A DNA stretch of 32,596 nucleotides from Pseudomonadota bacterium (GTDB lineage: Bacteria; Pseudomonadota; Gammaproteobacteria; Steroidobacterales; Steroidobacteraceae): the NCBI GenBank assembly GCA_021822385.1, contig JAKARC010000027.1, forward strand, positions 1 through 32,596. Direction: 5' to 3'. Below are positions 17,851-26,901 of this stretch, piece by piece; within the stretch, counting starts at the first letter, position 1, and the number at the start of each line of letters is the position of its first letter. Below the pieces are notes generated by a model. It made no database searches and was not told where the DNA came from. It saw nothing but the letters and a program-made list of their open reading frames with translations. The translations under genes and the position numbers were made by a program.

Positions 17851-18926
17851 GCGTTCAGATCGGCCCCTACCGGCTCGCCTCGCGGGCTGTGCTCGCGCCC
17901 ATGGCCGGTGTCACGGACCGGCCGTTTCGCGTCCTGTGCCGGCGACTGGGGGCGGGACTCGCCGCCGCGGAAATGCTCACGAGCGATACCCAGCTGTGGC
18001 ACACGCCGAAGTCGCGCCGCCGCCTCGATCACGCCGGCGAGCCCGAGCCGCGCGTGGTGCAGCTCGCGGGCGCCGAGCCCCGCCAGCTCGCCGAGGCGGC
18101 GCGCATGAGCGTCGAGCGCGGTGCGCAGATCATCGACTTGAACATGGGCTGCCCGGCAAAGAAGGTCTGCGGCAAGGCCTGCGGCTCGGCGCTGCTGCGC
18201 GACGAGGGGTTGGTCGCGCGAATCCTCGCGGCGGTGGTCGCGGCCGTCCCCGTGCCGGTCACTCTCAAGATCCGCACCGGCTGGGACCCCGATCGGCGCA
18301 ACGGCGTACAGATCGCCCGCATTGCCGCGGACAGCGGCATCCAGGCACTCGCGGTCCACGGCCGCACGCGCGCGGATTTCTACCAGGGCGAGGCCGAATA
18401 TCACACGATCCGCGCAATCAAAAGCGCTGTACACATTCCCGTGTTTGCAAACGGCGACATTCGTAGTCCCGCCGATGCGCGCAAAGTGATTGATTTCACT
18501 GGCGCCGACGCTGTCATGATCGGACGGGCGAGCTTCGGTCAGCCGTGGCTGTTCGACGCGGTAGACTCAGTCCTGAGTCGGCGCGCACATCAACCTCTAG
18601 TGCGCGCGCAGGTGCGTGATATCATCCTCGCTCATCTCGATTCCCTGTACGATTTCTACGGCGAGGAAACCGGCGTGCGCATCGCTCGCAAGCATATCGG
18701 CTGGTATTGCGAACGCTGTCTGCCCGCGCCGCAACCCATCCGCGCCGAGCTGATGTGCGCAACGAGCGCCGCCGGCCAACTGCTGCTCATGCGTCGATAC
18801 TTCAATGCATGGGCCGCTCGCCCTGGCGACAAGTTGACGGACGCGGCGCCAGCGATGTTCGAGCGCGGAACGGAAAACATGCGCGTGCGTGCCACATCCG
18901 GGGGCGGCGGCACGCACGTGGGTTGA
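17847..18926 (+). CDS. dusB: tRNA-dihydrouridine synthase B
   Basis: A 359-residue flavoenzyme that reduces a uridine in tRNA to dihydrouridine with NADPH. The TIM-barrel FMN domain shows LAPMAGVTDRPFRVL, the catalytic IDLNMGCPAKKVCGK (Cys102), LKIRTGWD and AVHGRTRADFYQGEA. The C-terminal helical domain contains KHIGWYCERCLP. The ATG at 17847 overlaps the preceding stop by 4 bp. It is somewhat longer than E. coli DusB (321) because of a C-terminal extension ending in a Gly/Thr-rich tail. It is followed 26 bp later by fis, the classic dusB-fis arrangement. Confidence 0.97.
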   Translation: MSVQIGPYRLASRAVLAPMAGVTDRPFRVLCRRLGAGLAAAEMLTSDTQLWHTPKSRRRLDHAGEPEPRVVQLAGAEPRQLAEAARMSVERGAQIIDLNMGCPAKKVCGKACGSALLRDEGLVARILAAVVAAVPVPVTLKIRTGWDPDRRNGVQIARIAADSGIQALAVHGRTRADFYQGEAEYHTIRAIKSAVHIPVFANGDIRSPADARKVIDFTGADAVMIGRASFGQPWLFDAVDSVLSRRAHQPLVRAQVRDIILAHLDSLYDFYGEETGVRIARKHIGWYCERCLPAPQPIRAELMCATSAAGQLLLMRRYFNAWAARPGDKLTDAAPAMFERGTENMRVRATSGGGGTHVG

Positions 18927-18952
18927 GCTCGGCGTCTTTGCGAGAAACCAAC

Positions 18953-19243
18953 ATGACAGCAAAAAACAACAACGGGGTGCGGGCGCAGGCCACCGTGCGC
19001 GGCAACGGTCACGACTTGCCGCTGCGCAGCCACGCCGAGCGGGCGCTCAGCGACTACTTCACGCATCTGAACGGTTCGCGTCCCTCGGGACTGTACGACC
19101 TGGTGATGCGCGAGGTGGAGGAGCCCCTGTTCCGCGTGGTGTTGCATTATGCCGCCGGCAATCAGAGTCGCGCCGCCGACATCCTCGGCATCAATCGCGG
19201 CACGCTGCGCAAGAAACTGCGCCAGTTCGGTCTCGCCGACTGA
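18953..19243 (+). CDS. fis: Fis family DNA-binding protein
   Basis: A 96-residue nucleoid protein that bends DNA and regulates rRNA, tRNA and recombination sites during rapid growth. The N-terminal arm is followed by a dimerisation helix region (LSDYFTHLNGSRPSGLYDLV) and a C-terminal helix-turn-helix (YAAGNQSRAADILGINRGTL, RKKLRQFGL), nearly the E. coli Fis sequence. The ATG at 18953 gives the usual length (E. coli 98). The frame is open upstream, but only inside dusB. In E. coli Fis represses its own dusB-fis operon. Here the same operon appears to include accBC and purHD, so autoregulation could reach further. Confidence 0.97.
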   Translation: MTAKNNNGVRAQATVRGNGHDLPLRSHAERALSDYFTHLNGSRPSGLYDLVMREVEEPLFRVVLHYAAGNQSRAADILGINRGTLRKKLRQFGLAD

Positions 19244-19252
19244 TTGCCCGCG

Positions 19253-20821
19253 ATGCCACAGACGCCACGGCCCGTTCGCCGGGCCCTCCTCTCGGTTTCC
19301 GACAAGACCGGCGTGCTCGAGCTGGCCCGCGCGCTCAGCGCGCGCGGCGTGCAGCTGCTCTCGACCGGCGGCACGGCGCGCCTGCTCGCCGCGCATGCGC
19401 TGCCGGTCCGCGAGGTGTCCGACCACACCGGTTTTCCGGAAATCATGGACGGACGCGTAAAGACCCTGCACCCGAAGATTCATGGCGGACTGCTCGGCCG
19501 GCGCGGCGTCGACGACACGGTCATGCAACTGCACGGCATCGATCCGATCGATCTGCTGGTCGTGAATCTCTATCCTTTCGCCGAGACGATCCGCCGACCC
19601 CAGTGCAGCGACGCGGAAGCCATCGAGAACATCGACATCGGCGGCCCGGCCATGTTGCGCGCGGCCGCGAAGAACCACGAGTCGGTGGCCGCGGTGACCG
19701 ATCCGGCCGACTACCCCGGGCTGATCCACGAGCTCGACACGCACGCCGGCAGCCTCACCGCTGCGACGCGGGCGCGGCTTGCCGCCAAGGTCTTCGTCCA
19801 CACGGCCCGCTACGACGCCATGGTGGCCGGGTACCTGCTGCGCCGTCAGGCGGATGCGCTCGATCTGCCGGCGAGCCTGCCGCTGGTCTTCGACAAGGCT
19901 CTCGATCTGCGCTACGGGGAAAATCCCCAACAACGCGCGGCGCTCTACCGCGATCCGCTCGATAGCGGCGGCCTGGCGGACGCGCAGCTCGTGCAGGGCA
20001 AGCCGCTCTCGTTCAACAATATCGCCGATGTCGACACCGCGGTCGCCTGCGTCAACGAGATCGACGCGCCGGCGTGCGTGATCGTCAAGCACGCCAACCC
20101 CTGCGGAGTCGCTCTGGCGCCATCGCTGCTTGCGGCCTACGAGCGGGCCTATCGTACCGATCCAACCTCGGCCTTCGGCGGCATCATCGCGTTCAACCGG
20201 CCGCTCGATGCCGCTACCGCGCAGGCCGTGATCGCCCGGCAGTTCGTCGAGGTCATTGCCGCGCCCGCCGTGGAGGCCGCCGCCGCCGCGGCTCTGGCGG
20301 CCAAGCCCAACGTGCGGGTGTTGGCGCTCGGGGCCGCTGCTCCGCCCGGAGCGGACACCCTCGAGTACCGCAGCGTCCATGGGGGACTGTTGGTCCAGAC
20401 GCGCGATACCGCGCAGGTGAGCGAAGCGGGTCTGACAGTCACGACCCGACGCCGGCCGACGCCAGCGGAGTTCGCCGATCTGCTGTTCGCGTGGCGGGTG
20501 GCGAAATTCGTCAAATCCAATGCGATCGTGCTCGCACACGCGTGCGCGACGGTCGGCATCGGCGCCGGCCAGATGAGCCGTGTGTACTCGAGCCGGATCG
20601 CGGCCATGAAGGCCGCCGAGGCGAATCTGCCGCTCACCGGCGCGGTCATGGCGTCCGATGCCTTCTTTCCATTCCGTGACGGGGTGGACGTGGCGGCGCA
20701 ACACGGCATCCAGGCAGTCATCCAGCCCGGCGGCTCGCGCAACGACGCCGAGGTGATTGCCGCGGCCGACGAGCAGGGCATCGCCATGGTGTTCACCGGC
20801 ATCCGCCACTTCCGCCACTGA
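19253..20821 (+). CDS. purH: Bifunctional AICAR transformylase / IMP cyclohydrolase
   Basis: A 522-residue enzyme for the last two steps of IMP synthesis: formylation of AICAR and ring closure. The N-terminal IMP cyclohydrolase (MGS-like) domain has [26 protein letters not shown] and [17 protein letters not shown]. The C-terminal transformylase domain has [61 protein letters not shown] and [18 protein letters not shown] at 19253 is preferred to TTG at 19244, which would touch the fis stop. It lies 9 bp after fis and 5 bp before purD. Confidence 0.98.
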   Translation: MPQTPRPVRRALLSVSDKTGVLELARALSARGVQLLSTGGTARLLAAHALPVREVSDHTGFPEIMDGRVKTLHPKIHGGLLGRRGVDDTVMQLHGIDPIDLLVVNLYPFAETIRRPQCSDAEAIENIDIGGPAMLRAAAKNHESVAAVTDPADYPGLIHELDTHAGSLTAATRARLAAKVFVHTARYDAMVAGYLLRRQADALDLPASLPLVFDKALDLRYGENPQQRAALYRDPLDSGGLADAQLVQGKPLSFNNIADVDTAVACVNEIDAPACVIVKHANPCGVALAPSLLAAYERAYRTDPTSAFGGIIAFNRPLDAATAQAVIARQFVEVIAAPAVEAAAAAALAAKPNVRVLALGAAAPPGADTLEYRSVHGGLLVQTRDTAQVSEAGLTVTTRRRPTPAEFADLLFAWRVAKFVKSNAIVLAHACATVGIGAGQMSRVYSSRIAAMKAAEANLPLTGAVMASDAFFPFRDGVDVAAQHGIQAVIQPGGSRNDAEVIAAADEQGIAMVFTGIRHFRH

Positions 20822-20826
20822 TCCTG

Positions 20827-22131
20827 ATGGACGTTCTGATCATCGGCTCCGGGGGCCGCGAGCACGCCCTGGCATGGAAATGCGCCGCCTCACCCGAGGT
20901 GCGCACGGTATGGGTCGCGCCCGGTAATGCAGGCACGGCCCTCGAGCCGAAGTGCCGCAATGTGGCGATCGCCGCGCATGACATCCCCGCGCTGGTCGAG
21001 TTCGCCCGGCGCGAGTCGATCGCTCTGACCCTCGTCGGGCCGGAAGGCCCGCTGGTCGCGGGCGTGGTCGATGCGTTTGCCGCCTCGGGACTGCCCTGCT
21101 TCGGCCCGCGGCAGGCTGCGGCCCGTCTGGAGGGTTCCAAGGCCTACTGCAAGGACTTCCTCGCGCGGCACGGGATTCCCACCGCGCGCGCGCGCACGTT
21201 CACACGCGCCAATTACGATCCGTCCTGGCTCGAGAGGCACCCGCTCCCCGTGGTCATCAAGGCGAGCGGACTTGCGGCCGGCAAGGGCGTCATCATCGCG
21301 ACGACCGCCGCCGAAGCGCACGCAACCATCGCAGCCATGTTCGCCGGCCGCTTCGGCGCCGCCGGGGACGAGGTCGTGGTGGAGCAGTTCCTGCGCGGGG
21401 AGGAAGTCAGCTTCATCGTGATGGCCGACGGACAGCACGTGCTGCCGCTTGCGACTTCCCAAGATCACAAGCGCCTGGAGGACGGCGATCGCGGTCCCAA
21501 CACCGGCGGCATGGGCGCGTATTCACCGGCGCCGCAGGTGACGCCGCAACTGCATGCCCGCATCATGCGCGAGGTGATCCAGCCGACCCTCGCGGGACTG
21601 GCCGCCGACGGCACGCCGTATACCGGCTTTCTCTATGCGGGACTGATGATCGGCGCCGACGGCACGCCCTATGTGCTCGAATTCAACTGCCGCTGCGGGG
21701 ATCCGGAAACCCAGCCGGTGCTGAGCCGCCTGCGCTCGGACCTGCCGGTCTTGTGCCGCGCGGCCCTCGCCGGTCGCCTCGACACCGTGACGGCCGAATG
21801 GGATCCGCGGGCGGCGCTCGGCGTGGTACTCGCGGCGGAGGGCTATCCCGACACGGTACGCACCGGCGAGCGGATCGAGGGACTGGCGCGCGCGGCGGCG
21901 CTGGCGGGGGATCGCGGCAAGATATTCCATGGCGGCACCCGTCTGGCGGGCGATGCAGTGCTCACCGACGGGGGACGCGTCCTGTGCGCTGTGGGACTCG
22001 GGGATACGGTCGCGCAAGCCCAGCGCGCGGCATATGCGCTGGTCGATGCGGTGCACTGGCCCGGCATGCACTACCGAGGCGATATCGGCCATCGCGCCCT
22101 CGCCGGACCCGACATTCCGCCGCAGCGCTGA
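20827..22131 (+). CDS. purD: Phosphoribosylamine-glycine ligase
   Basis: A 434-residue ATP-grasp enzyme that joins glycine to phosphoribosylamine, the second step of purine synthesis. Conserved parts are VLIIGSGGREHALAWK at the N terminus, PLVAGVVDAF, FGPRQAAARLEGSKAYCKDF, VIKASGLAAGKGVIIA, EEVSFIVMADG, TSQDHKRLEDGDRGPNTGGM and LEFNCRCGDPETQPVL. Length is normal. It is the last gene of the series that begins at aroQ. A hairpin without a T-run follows at 22138. Confidence 0.98.
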   Translation: MDVLIIGSGGREHALAWKCAASPEVRTVWVAPGNAGTALEPKCRNVAIAAHDIPALVEFARRESIALTLVGPEGPLVAGVVDAFAASGLPCFGPRQAAARLEGSKAYCKDFLARHGIPTARARTFTRANYDPSWLERHPLPVVIKASGLAAGKGVIIATTAAEAHATIAAMFAGRFGAAGDEVVVEQFLRGEEVSFIVMADGQHVLPLATSQDHKRLEDGDRGPNTGGMGAYSPAPQVTPQLHARIMREVIQPTLAGLAADGTPYTGFLYAGLMIGADGTPYVLEFNCRCGDPETQPVLSRLRSDLPVLCRAALAGRLDTVTAEWDPRAALGVVLAAEGYPDTVRTGERIEGLARAAALAGDRGKIFHGGTRLAGDAVLTDGGRVLCAVGLGDTVAQAQRAAYALVDAVHWPGMHYRGDIGHRALAGPDIPPQR

Positions 22132-22137
22132 GCGGCC

Positions 22138-22153
22138 CTGCGCCTGCGCGCAG
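22138..22153 (+). terminator. Possible hairpin terminator after purD
   Basis: CTGCGC at 22138-22143 and GCGCAG at 22148-22153 form a 6-bp stem with a CTGC loop, 7 bp after the purD stop. There is no T-run. It may help terminate or protect the 3' end of the long operon, but could be chance in GC-rich sequence. Confidence 0.3.
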
Positions 22154-22188
22154 ATGACGCCGCGGCCGCCGGCGAAGAGGTCTTGCGC

Positions 22189-22217
22189 CGGTCATACGAC
22201 TGCCACAAAAAGTTCAT
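22189..22217 (+). promoter_or_regulatory. Possible Pho box upstream of the phosphoesterase gene
   Basis: CGGTCAT (22189-22195), four bases, CTGCCAC (22200-22206), four bases, AGTTCAT (22211-22217). The first two heptamers each differ from the PhoB half-site CTGTCAT/CTGTCAC at one position and keep the required 11-bp period. The third matches in four of seven positions. It lies about 150-180 bp before the start codon of a secreted phosphoesterase, a typical PhoB target class. No clear -10 box follows at the usual distance, so this remains a candidate. Confidence 0.4.
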
Positions 22218-22367
22218 GCGCGTGCGCAAGACAAACGCCGCGCGGGACGCTACGCTGACCCGGTCCTGTGTATTTCGCAAACCAAAGCCTGGGCGGTGTG
22301 CACGCGCTGCCATCACCGTCGGACAACGGACAAAAACATCGCGTCTTCATCCGGCAGGAGAGCATGC

Positions 22368-23942
22368 ATGACAACGATCGATCGACGAACCTTCCTGCGC
22401 GGGGTGGGCTTGGCTGCGGGCACGGCCTTGGCGGCACCGACTCTGGTACGCCTGGCCCGCGCCGGTGGCCTCTCGGCGCGCACGCAGCTGCGGGAACACA
22501 TCGATCACATCGTGGTGATATTCCAGGAGAACCGCAGCTTCGATCATTACTTCGGCACGTTCACGCCGCAGAACGGCAGCCAGATCGCCAATCTCCTCGA
22601 TCGCTCCGGACGCATCGATCGACGCTTCCTCGGTCTGCAGAAAAATCCCGCCGGTATCGCCTACCCGACGCTGCCGCTGCCTGAGGCCGAGATCCCGGGG
22701 TTCGCCGCCGTCGAGCTGCCGAACCTGCCGTTTCATCTCGCCCCGTACCTGCCGGCCGACAGCAACGTGCATTGGGATCCGAAGCACCGCTTCTTCCGCA
22801 TGATGGCCGAGGTCAACAACGGCAAGATGGACCGCTTCGTGGCGCTCGCGCTCGGCCATCACGCCACCCTCAGCACCGCGGCATTGGACCGCCTCGACCC
22901 CGAAGTGCTCGCCTTCGACCTCGCCCGCCCGAGCGGCCCGGTGCTCGGTCACTACACCGGCGACGACATTCCGTTCTATCATCGTGTCGCGCACCGCTAT
23001 GTGCTCTTCGATCGCTTCTATCAGGCCATGAGCGGCGGCAGCACCGGCAATGCGCTCTATCTCGTCGCCGCCCGCTCGTGCGTGCACCCGACGATTTCCG
23101 CCGCGCACATGGCCCCCTACGACCCGCGGGAAAACGGCTTCAGGCACGGCTTCTTCGATCGTCCCTACGATCACCGTCGCATCATGATCAATGACCTCTC
23201 GCCCATCCAGGGACCGACTGGGTCGGACAACTTCCACCAACTGCGCATTTCCCCGCCCCCCGCGGCGCAGCAGTATCCCAACATCGGCGACCGACTGAGC
23301 GCTGCCCACCTCGACTGGGCCTGGTACAACGAGAACTGGAATCAGGTCAAGCCCTGGGCCTTGAAGACCGCCTTCGGGCCCGATGACGGCTCGGCCGTGG
23401 TCGACAGCGGCCGCATCTACGAGGCGCATCACAACCCCTTCCAGTACTACCCGGGCTGGTTCGACTACGTCAAACAGGGCCATATTCGGGATGCGGAGGA
23501 TTTCCGCGAGGACGCGCGCCGGGGCGCCCTGCCGGCGGTATCCTTCCTCAAGGCGAGCGCGGCACACACCGAGCATCCGGCCGACTGCGCGCCGGTGTTC
23601 GGCATGCGCTGGGTCGAGGAATTGGTGCGCGCGGTGGCCGCAGGGCCCGCCTGGGAACGCACCGCGATCTTCATTACCTACGACGAGGGTGGCGGCTTCT
23701 GGGACTCCGTCCCGCCGGTGGTTGTGGACGACTATGGTTACGGCACCCGTACGCCGGCGCTGCTCATCAGCCCCTGGGCGCGGGCCGGGCTCGTCGATCA
23801 CCATGTCGCGAGCACCGCGAGCATCCTGAAGTTCATCGAAACCCGCTTCGGCCTCGCCCCGCTCAACCATCGCGACCGACAGGCCTACGACATGTCGAGC
23901 GCCTTCGACTGGGACCAGCGGCCGCAGGACTTCGCGGTCTGA
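22368..23942 (+). CDS. Tat-exported phosphoesterase (phospholipase C / acid phosphatase family)
   Basis: A 524-residue exported hydrolase of the phosphoesterase family (PF04185), which includes bacterial phospholipases C and Francisella AcpA. A twin-arginine signal (DRRTFLRGVGLAAGTALAAP, about 5-24) shows export of the folded protein. Motifs are HIVVIFQENRSFDHYFGTF (metal-binding Glu54 and Asn55), the likely nucleophile region QAMSGGSTGNALY (221-231), HTEHPAD (400-406) and FITYDEGGGFWDSVPP (Asp439, Glu440). The C-terminal part RTPALLISPWARAGLVDH is also conserved. The ATG at 22368 follows GGCAGGAG; an out-of-frame ATG lies at 22364. Substrate (phospholipid, phosphomonoester or other) cannot be told. 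It stands alone between purD and a TonB-dependent receptor and may be phosphate-regulated. Confidence 0.92.
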   Translation: MTTIDRRTFLRGVGLAAGTALAAPTLVRLARAGGLSARTQLREHIDHIVVIFQENRSFDHYFGTFTPQNGSQIANLLDRSGRIDRRFLGLQKNPAGIAYPTLPLPEAEIPGFAAVELPNLPFHLAPYLPADSNVHWDPKHRFFRMMAEVNNGKMDRFVALALGHHATLSTAALDRLDPEVLAFDLARPSGPVLGHYTGDDIPFYHRVAHRYVLFDRFYQAMSGGSTGNALYLVAARSCVHPTISAAHMAPYDPRENGFRHGFFDRPYDHRRIMINDLSPIQGPTGSDNFHQLRISPPPAAQQYPNIGDRLSAAHLDWAWYNENWNQVKPWALKTAFGPDDGSAVVDSGRIYEAHHNPFQYYPGWFDYVKQGHIRDAEDFREDARRGALPAVSFLKASAAHTEHPADCAPVFGMRWVEELVRAVAAGPAWERTAIFITYDEGGGFWDSVPPVVVDDYGYGTRTPALLISPWARAGLVDHHVASTASILKFIETRFGLAPLNHRDRQAYDMSSAFDWDQRPQDFAV

Positions 23943-24362
23943 ATTGGATACGGCGCGGTAAGCGCGCGCAGGGGACCCTGTAGGCCCCGCGGCGTTGCCG
24001 CGGTTCGCCACAGCAACGGGGACATTCACAGGTCGCCGAGCAGATCCTGACTTCGCCCCTGTGCCGCGATCGGCGCGCAGTCCGCCATTGCGCACGGGCC
24101 ACTTGCCGACCGCACCGGCTTCTCCCTCCCTGCGCCCACGCCCGGCGACCTGTTGATTCCGCAGGACCGCGCACGTGCGCCGCCGCTCGCTCACCCACTC
24201 GCAACAACCTCCCCCCGCCCCCAAGACACCTCATGCCGGCACGCATCGCGCACTGTGCCCGCGCTTGTCACCATTCCGCAAACACACCGCCACGGCGATG
24301 TCACGGAACACCTCTACGCTCTCACGCCTGTCACTCAACAGGATCTTCGGGGAGCTACCAAG
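23943..24362. other. Gap between phosphoesterase and TonB receptor, with C-rich leader
   Basis: This 420-bp gap has a GC-rich hairpin near its start (23987-24003). From about 24180 to 24240 it has a strongly C-rich, G-poor stretch on the plus strand. The TonB-receptor frame is open through much of it, but protein character and the ribosome site begin only at 24363. I see no other gene and no convincing promoter hexamers. Confidence 0.5.
23987..24003 (+). repeat. Perfect 7-bp inverted repeat after the phosphoesterase gene
   Basis: CCGCGGC at 23987-23993 pairs with GCCGCGG at 23997-24003 around a GTT loop, 45 bp beyond the phosphoesterase stop. Without a T-run it is not a standard intrinsic terminator, but it could stabilise the mRNA end or act with the C-rich stretch downstream in Rho-dependent termination. 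Confidence 0.45.
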
Positions 24363-26849
24363 ATGAACATACCGGTGCGACGTGCGGTTCACATGATTCT
24401 CGGCGCGGTGATCTTGAGCCGCGCGCTGCCGGCACACGCCGCGCCGTCAGCACCGCCACTCAAGCCGCCGGCGCATACCCTCATCGATCCCCCAGACCCT
24501 CCAGGCGCGCTGCAGACGATCAAGATCGAGGGCTACCGCGATTTCACCAGTCAGGTGCTCACGCCGAAACAGCTGCGCGATTCCTCGCAGCCGGCCGAAT
24601 CCGTGACCCGCTCCATGCTCAGCCTGTTCGGCCCCGACGCCGGCGGGCCGCAGGCGCTCACCGTGCTGCCGAACGTGTATGTCTCGGGCACCGACAATTT
24701 CAGCGCCACCGGGCGCCAGCAGATCTCCATCCGCGGCATCAAGGTGGGCTACAACAGCATTCCCGGTGACATCGAGACCAACGCCATCACCGCCGAGTTC
24801 GACGGCGTCCCGCTGAACAGCCTGAGTCAGGGCACCGGCTGGCACTCGGTCGAGATCCCGCTCGGGGTACTGATGTCCGGCGAAAACGTCATCATCGGTC
24901 CCGGCAACCCGCGCGAGCGCTGGTACAACAGTCTCGGTGGCACGATTGATTTCATTCCGGTGCAACCGAGCGCGGTGGCGGGCGGCAAGGTGATGCTCGC
25001 CGGCGGCAGCGCAAGCAGTCTCGACACCTCGGCGGTGTACAACACCGGGGCGATCCATGGCTGGTCCACGGTGGTCGGGCTTGCCTCGGGCCGCAGTCAG
25101 GCCATCCGCAACACCCCGGACAGTCTGCCGGCCGACACCGAGGAATTCTACCTCAAGACCCGCAAGCAGCTTGCCGAGGGCGACATGAGTTTTGGCGCCT
25201 ACTACCAGCGCAACCACGAGTGGCGCCCGAACATGATTCCGGTCGCGCCGGTGCCGGCTGTCGATACTACCGGTCTTGGCGAGGGGGCTCCGTACAGTCA
25301 GCAGACCTCCGGCTTCTACGCCACGCTGCCGCGCTCGATCTGGCACAAGACGATCGAGATTCAGAACTGGCTGCTGTGGTCGCACCTGCACCTGCGGCTC
25401 GCGCGCACGCTGAAGGTCTCGAACATGGTGTGGCTGCGGCTCGGCAAGGTCGTTCACTACCGGACGAACGACTATCTACTGCCGGACAACCCGCTGTTTG
25501 CGGCCGCCGGCGGGGGCACGCAGAACGTCGAGCACTACATCGCGCACTCGAAGACGTTTGGCGACCGGCTCGCGTTCGCGGAGCGCTTCAGTCGCATCGA
25601 CACGCTGAGCTTCGGCGGTTACATCGTGGCGGCACGCGCGCTCAATGCCGGGCCGGGCTACTCGAGCTTCGATGGCAGCTCGCTCGCGCTGCCCGAATCG
25701 GTCGGCAACAACACGACCAACAGTTTCTACTGGGCCGCCTTCCTGCAGGATGATTTCCAGCCGCTGCCGCGCCTGAAGATCGTGCCGGGCGTGCGCGTGG
25801 TCGAGTTCATCACGGACTTCTCCAATACCAGCCCCGAACACGTGTGCGCGAGCTATCCCGCGGCCCCCGGCTGCAGCACCGGCATGCCCGCGCAGAGCTT
25901 CCCGGTGACGACCCCGGGCGGACAGACCTTCCAGTTCCAGGGCTATGATCCGAGTCCCGACGAATCGACCGATTTCGTGCGCTATGAGCCCTCCCTCGGG
26001 GTGAACTACGCGCTGGTCCGGGATCTGAATGCCTTCGCCAATTTTTCCATCACCCGCCACAATCCCAATTCGGGCAATCTCGACCAGTATCCGGTTGATC
26101 TGCAGACCTTGAAGCCCGCGCGTGCGGAGGAATATGACATCGGCTTGCGCTACGCGGCGTTGCGGCTCGGCGCGCTGCGCGAGGTGTACGCGTCGGTCGA
26201 TTTTTTCCATACTCTCCTCGATGATCAGACCATCACCTATTCGACGGCACTGAATCCGAACGTGACCTATTTCGGTTATGGCTCAGCGCTCCTGAAGGGT
26301 GTGGATGTGTCGCTGCGTGCGAACCTCGGCCGGCATTGGGGCGGCTTCATCAATTACGGCGACCTCAGCAGCCGCTGGAATGAATTCACTGCCCCCGTGA
26401 CACCGTCCGGGCCGCAGCCCACCGGCTACGGCCTGCCGGTATCGAACTCACCGAAGACCACCGTGAACGCGGGCGTGACCTACCGCATGATGCTGCGGGG
26501 CGCCGAGATCAGCGCCACCCTGTGGGATCAATACGTCGGTTCCCGTTACCTTTTCAACAATCTCACGGGGCTGCCGACCGAGCAGGAGAATCCGAGTTAT
26601 GACCTCGTGAACCTGTCGATTTCGGCCAAGACGCACTGGCTCACGGGGTTCGCGCCCGGAATCCGCAGCACGACCTTTGCGCTGCAGGTCATCAATCTCG
26701 CCAACAAGGAATACAACTCGACGGAATACATCAGCTCGGGCGGTTACTTCGAGAACGGTGGCCTGCCGAGCATGCCCGCCAATGGCTACGTCATTGCCAA
26801 TCCCGGCGCACCGCGCCTGATCTACGGCTCGGTGACCGTGGACTTTTAG
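24363..26849 (+). CDS. TonB-dependent outer-membrane receptor
   Basis: An 828-residue outer-membrane receptor that imports a ligand with energy from TonB-ExbBD. A signal peptide (about 1-26, ending PAHA) is followed by a Pro-rich lead and a possible TonB box (LQTIKIEG, about 57-64). The plug domain (about 70-205) includes RQQISIRGIKVGYNSIPGD, DGVPLNSLSQGTGW and NPRERWYNSLGGTIDFIPVQ. The rest is a 22-strand-type barrel with alternating aromatic residues (YEPSLGVNYALVRDLNAFANF, GAEISATLWDQYVGSRYLF) ending in the terminal Phe of outer-membrane proteins (LIYGSVTVDF). The ATG at 24363 follows GGGGAG. The ligand is unknown. It is not obviously siderophore-specific; the adjacent exported phosphoesterase raises the possibility of a phosphorylated organic substrate. 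Confidence 0.93.
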   Translation: MNIPVRRAVHMILGAVILSRALPAHAAPSAPPLKPPAHTLIDPPDPPGALQTIKIEGYRDFTSQVLTPKQLRDSSQPAESVTRSMLSLFGPDAGGPQALTVLPNVYVSGTDNFSATGRQQISIRGIKVGYNSIPGDIETNAITAEFDGVPLNSLSQGTGWHSVEIPLGVLMSGENVIIGPGNPRERWYNSLGGTIDFIPVQPSAVAGGKVMLAGGSASSLDTSAVYNTGAIHGWSTVVGLASGRSQAIRNTPDSLPADTEEFYLKTRKQLAEGDMSFGAYYQRNHEWRPNMIPVAPVPAVDTTGLGEGAPYSQQTSGFYATLPRSIWHKTIEIQNWLLWSHLHLRLARTLKVSNMVWLRLGKVVHYRTNDYLLPDNPLFAAAGGGTQNVEHYIAHSKTFGDRLAFAERFSRIDTLSFGGYIVAARALNAGPGYSSFDGSSLALPESVGNNTTNSFYWAAFLQDDFQPLPRLKIVPGVRVVEFITDFSNTSPEHVCASYPAAPGCSTGMPAQSFPVTTPGGQTFQFQGYDPSPDESTDFVRYEPSLGVNYALVRDLNAFANFSITRHNPNSGNLDQYPVDLQTLKPARAEEYDIGLRYAALRLGALREVYASVDFFHTLLDDQTITYSTALNPNVTYFGYGSALLKGVDVSLRANLGRHWGGFINYGDLSSRWNEFTAPVTPSGPQPTGYGLPVSNSPKTTVNAGVTYRMMLRGAEISATLWDQYVGSRYLFNNLTGLPTEQENPSYDLVNLSISAKTHWLTGFAPGIRSTTFALQVINLANKEYNSTEYISSGGYFENGGLPSMPANGYVIANPGAPRLIYGSVTVDF

Positions 26850-26860
26850 GCGGCGACAAG

Positions 26861-26889
26861 GCGCTCGAGCGCGCCAATGGAGGGCGCGC
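26861..26889. terminator. Possible bidirectional hairpin between convergent genes
   Basis: The 52-bp gap between the TonB receptor and the convergent c-di-GMP gene holds the palindrome GCGCTCGAGCGC (26861-26872) and a second stem, GCGCGCC (26869-26875) with GGCGCGC (26883-26889). The two structures overlap and would compete. Both are strand-symmetric, which suits shared termination, but neither has a T-run. Confidence 0.4.
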
Positions 26890-26901
26890 CGTACCACCGG
26901 A

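Noticed and set aside
18656..20818. A 720-codon minus-strand frame across dusB, fis and purH
   Set aside because: It spans three well-identified genes and has shadow-type composition.
22347..24224. A 625-codon minus-strand frame opposite the phosphoesterase
   Set aside because: It is antisense to a gene with a Tat signal and family motifs, and has no motif of its own.
24310..24345. A possible Pho box before the TonB receptor (CTGTCAC)
   Set aside because: Only one good half-site is present; the sequence 11 bp upstream matches in only four of seven positions.
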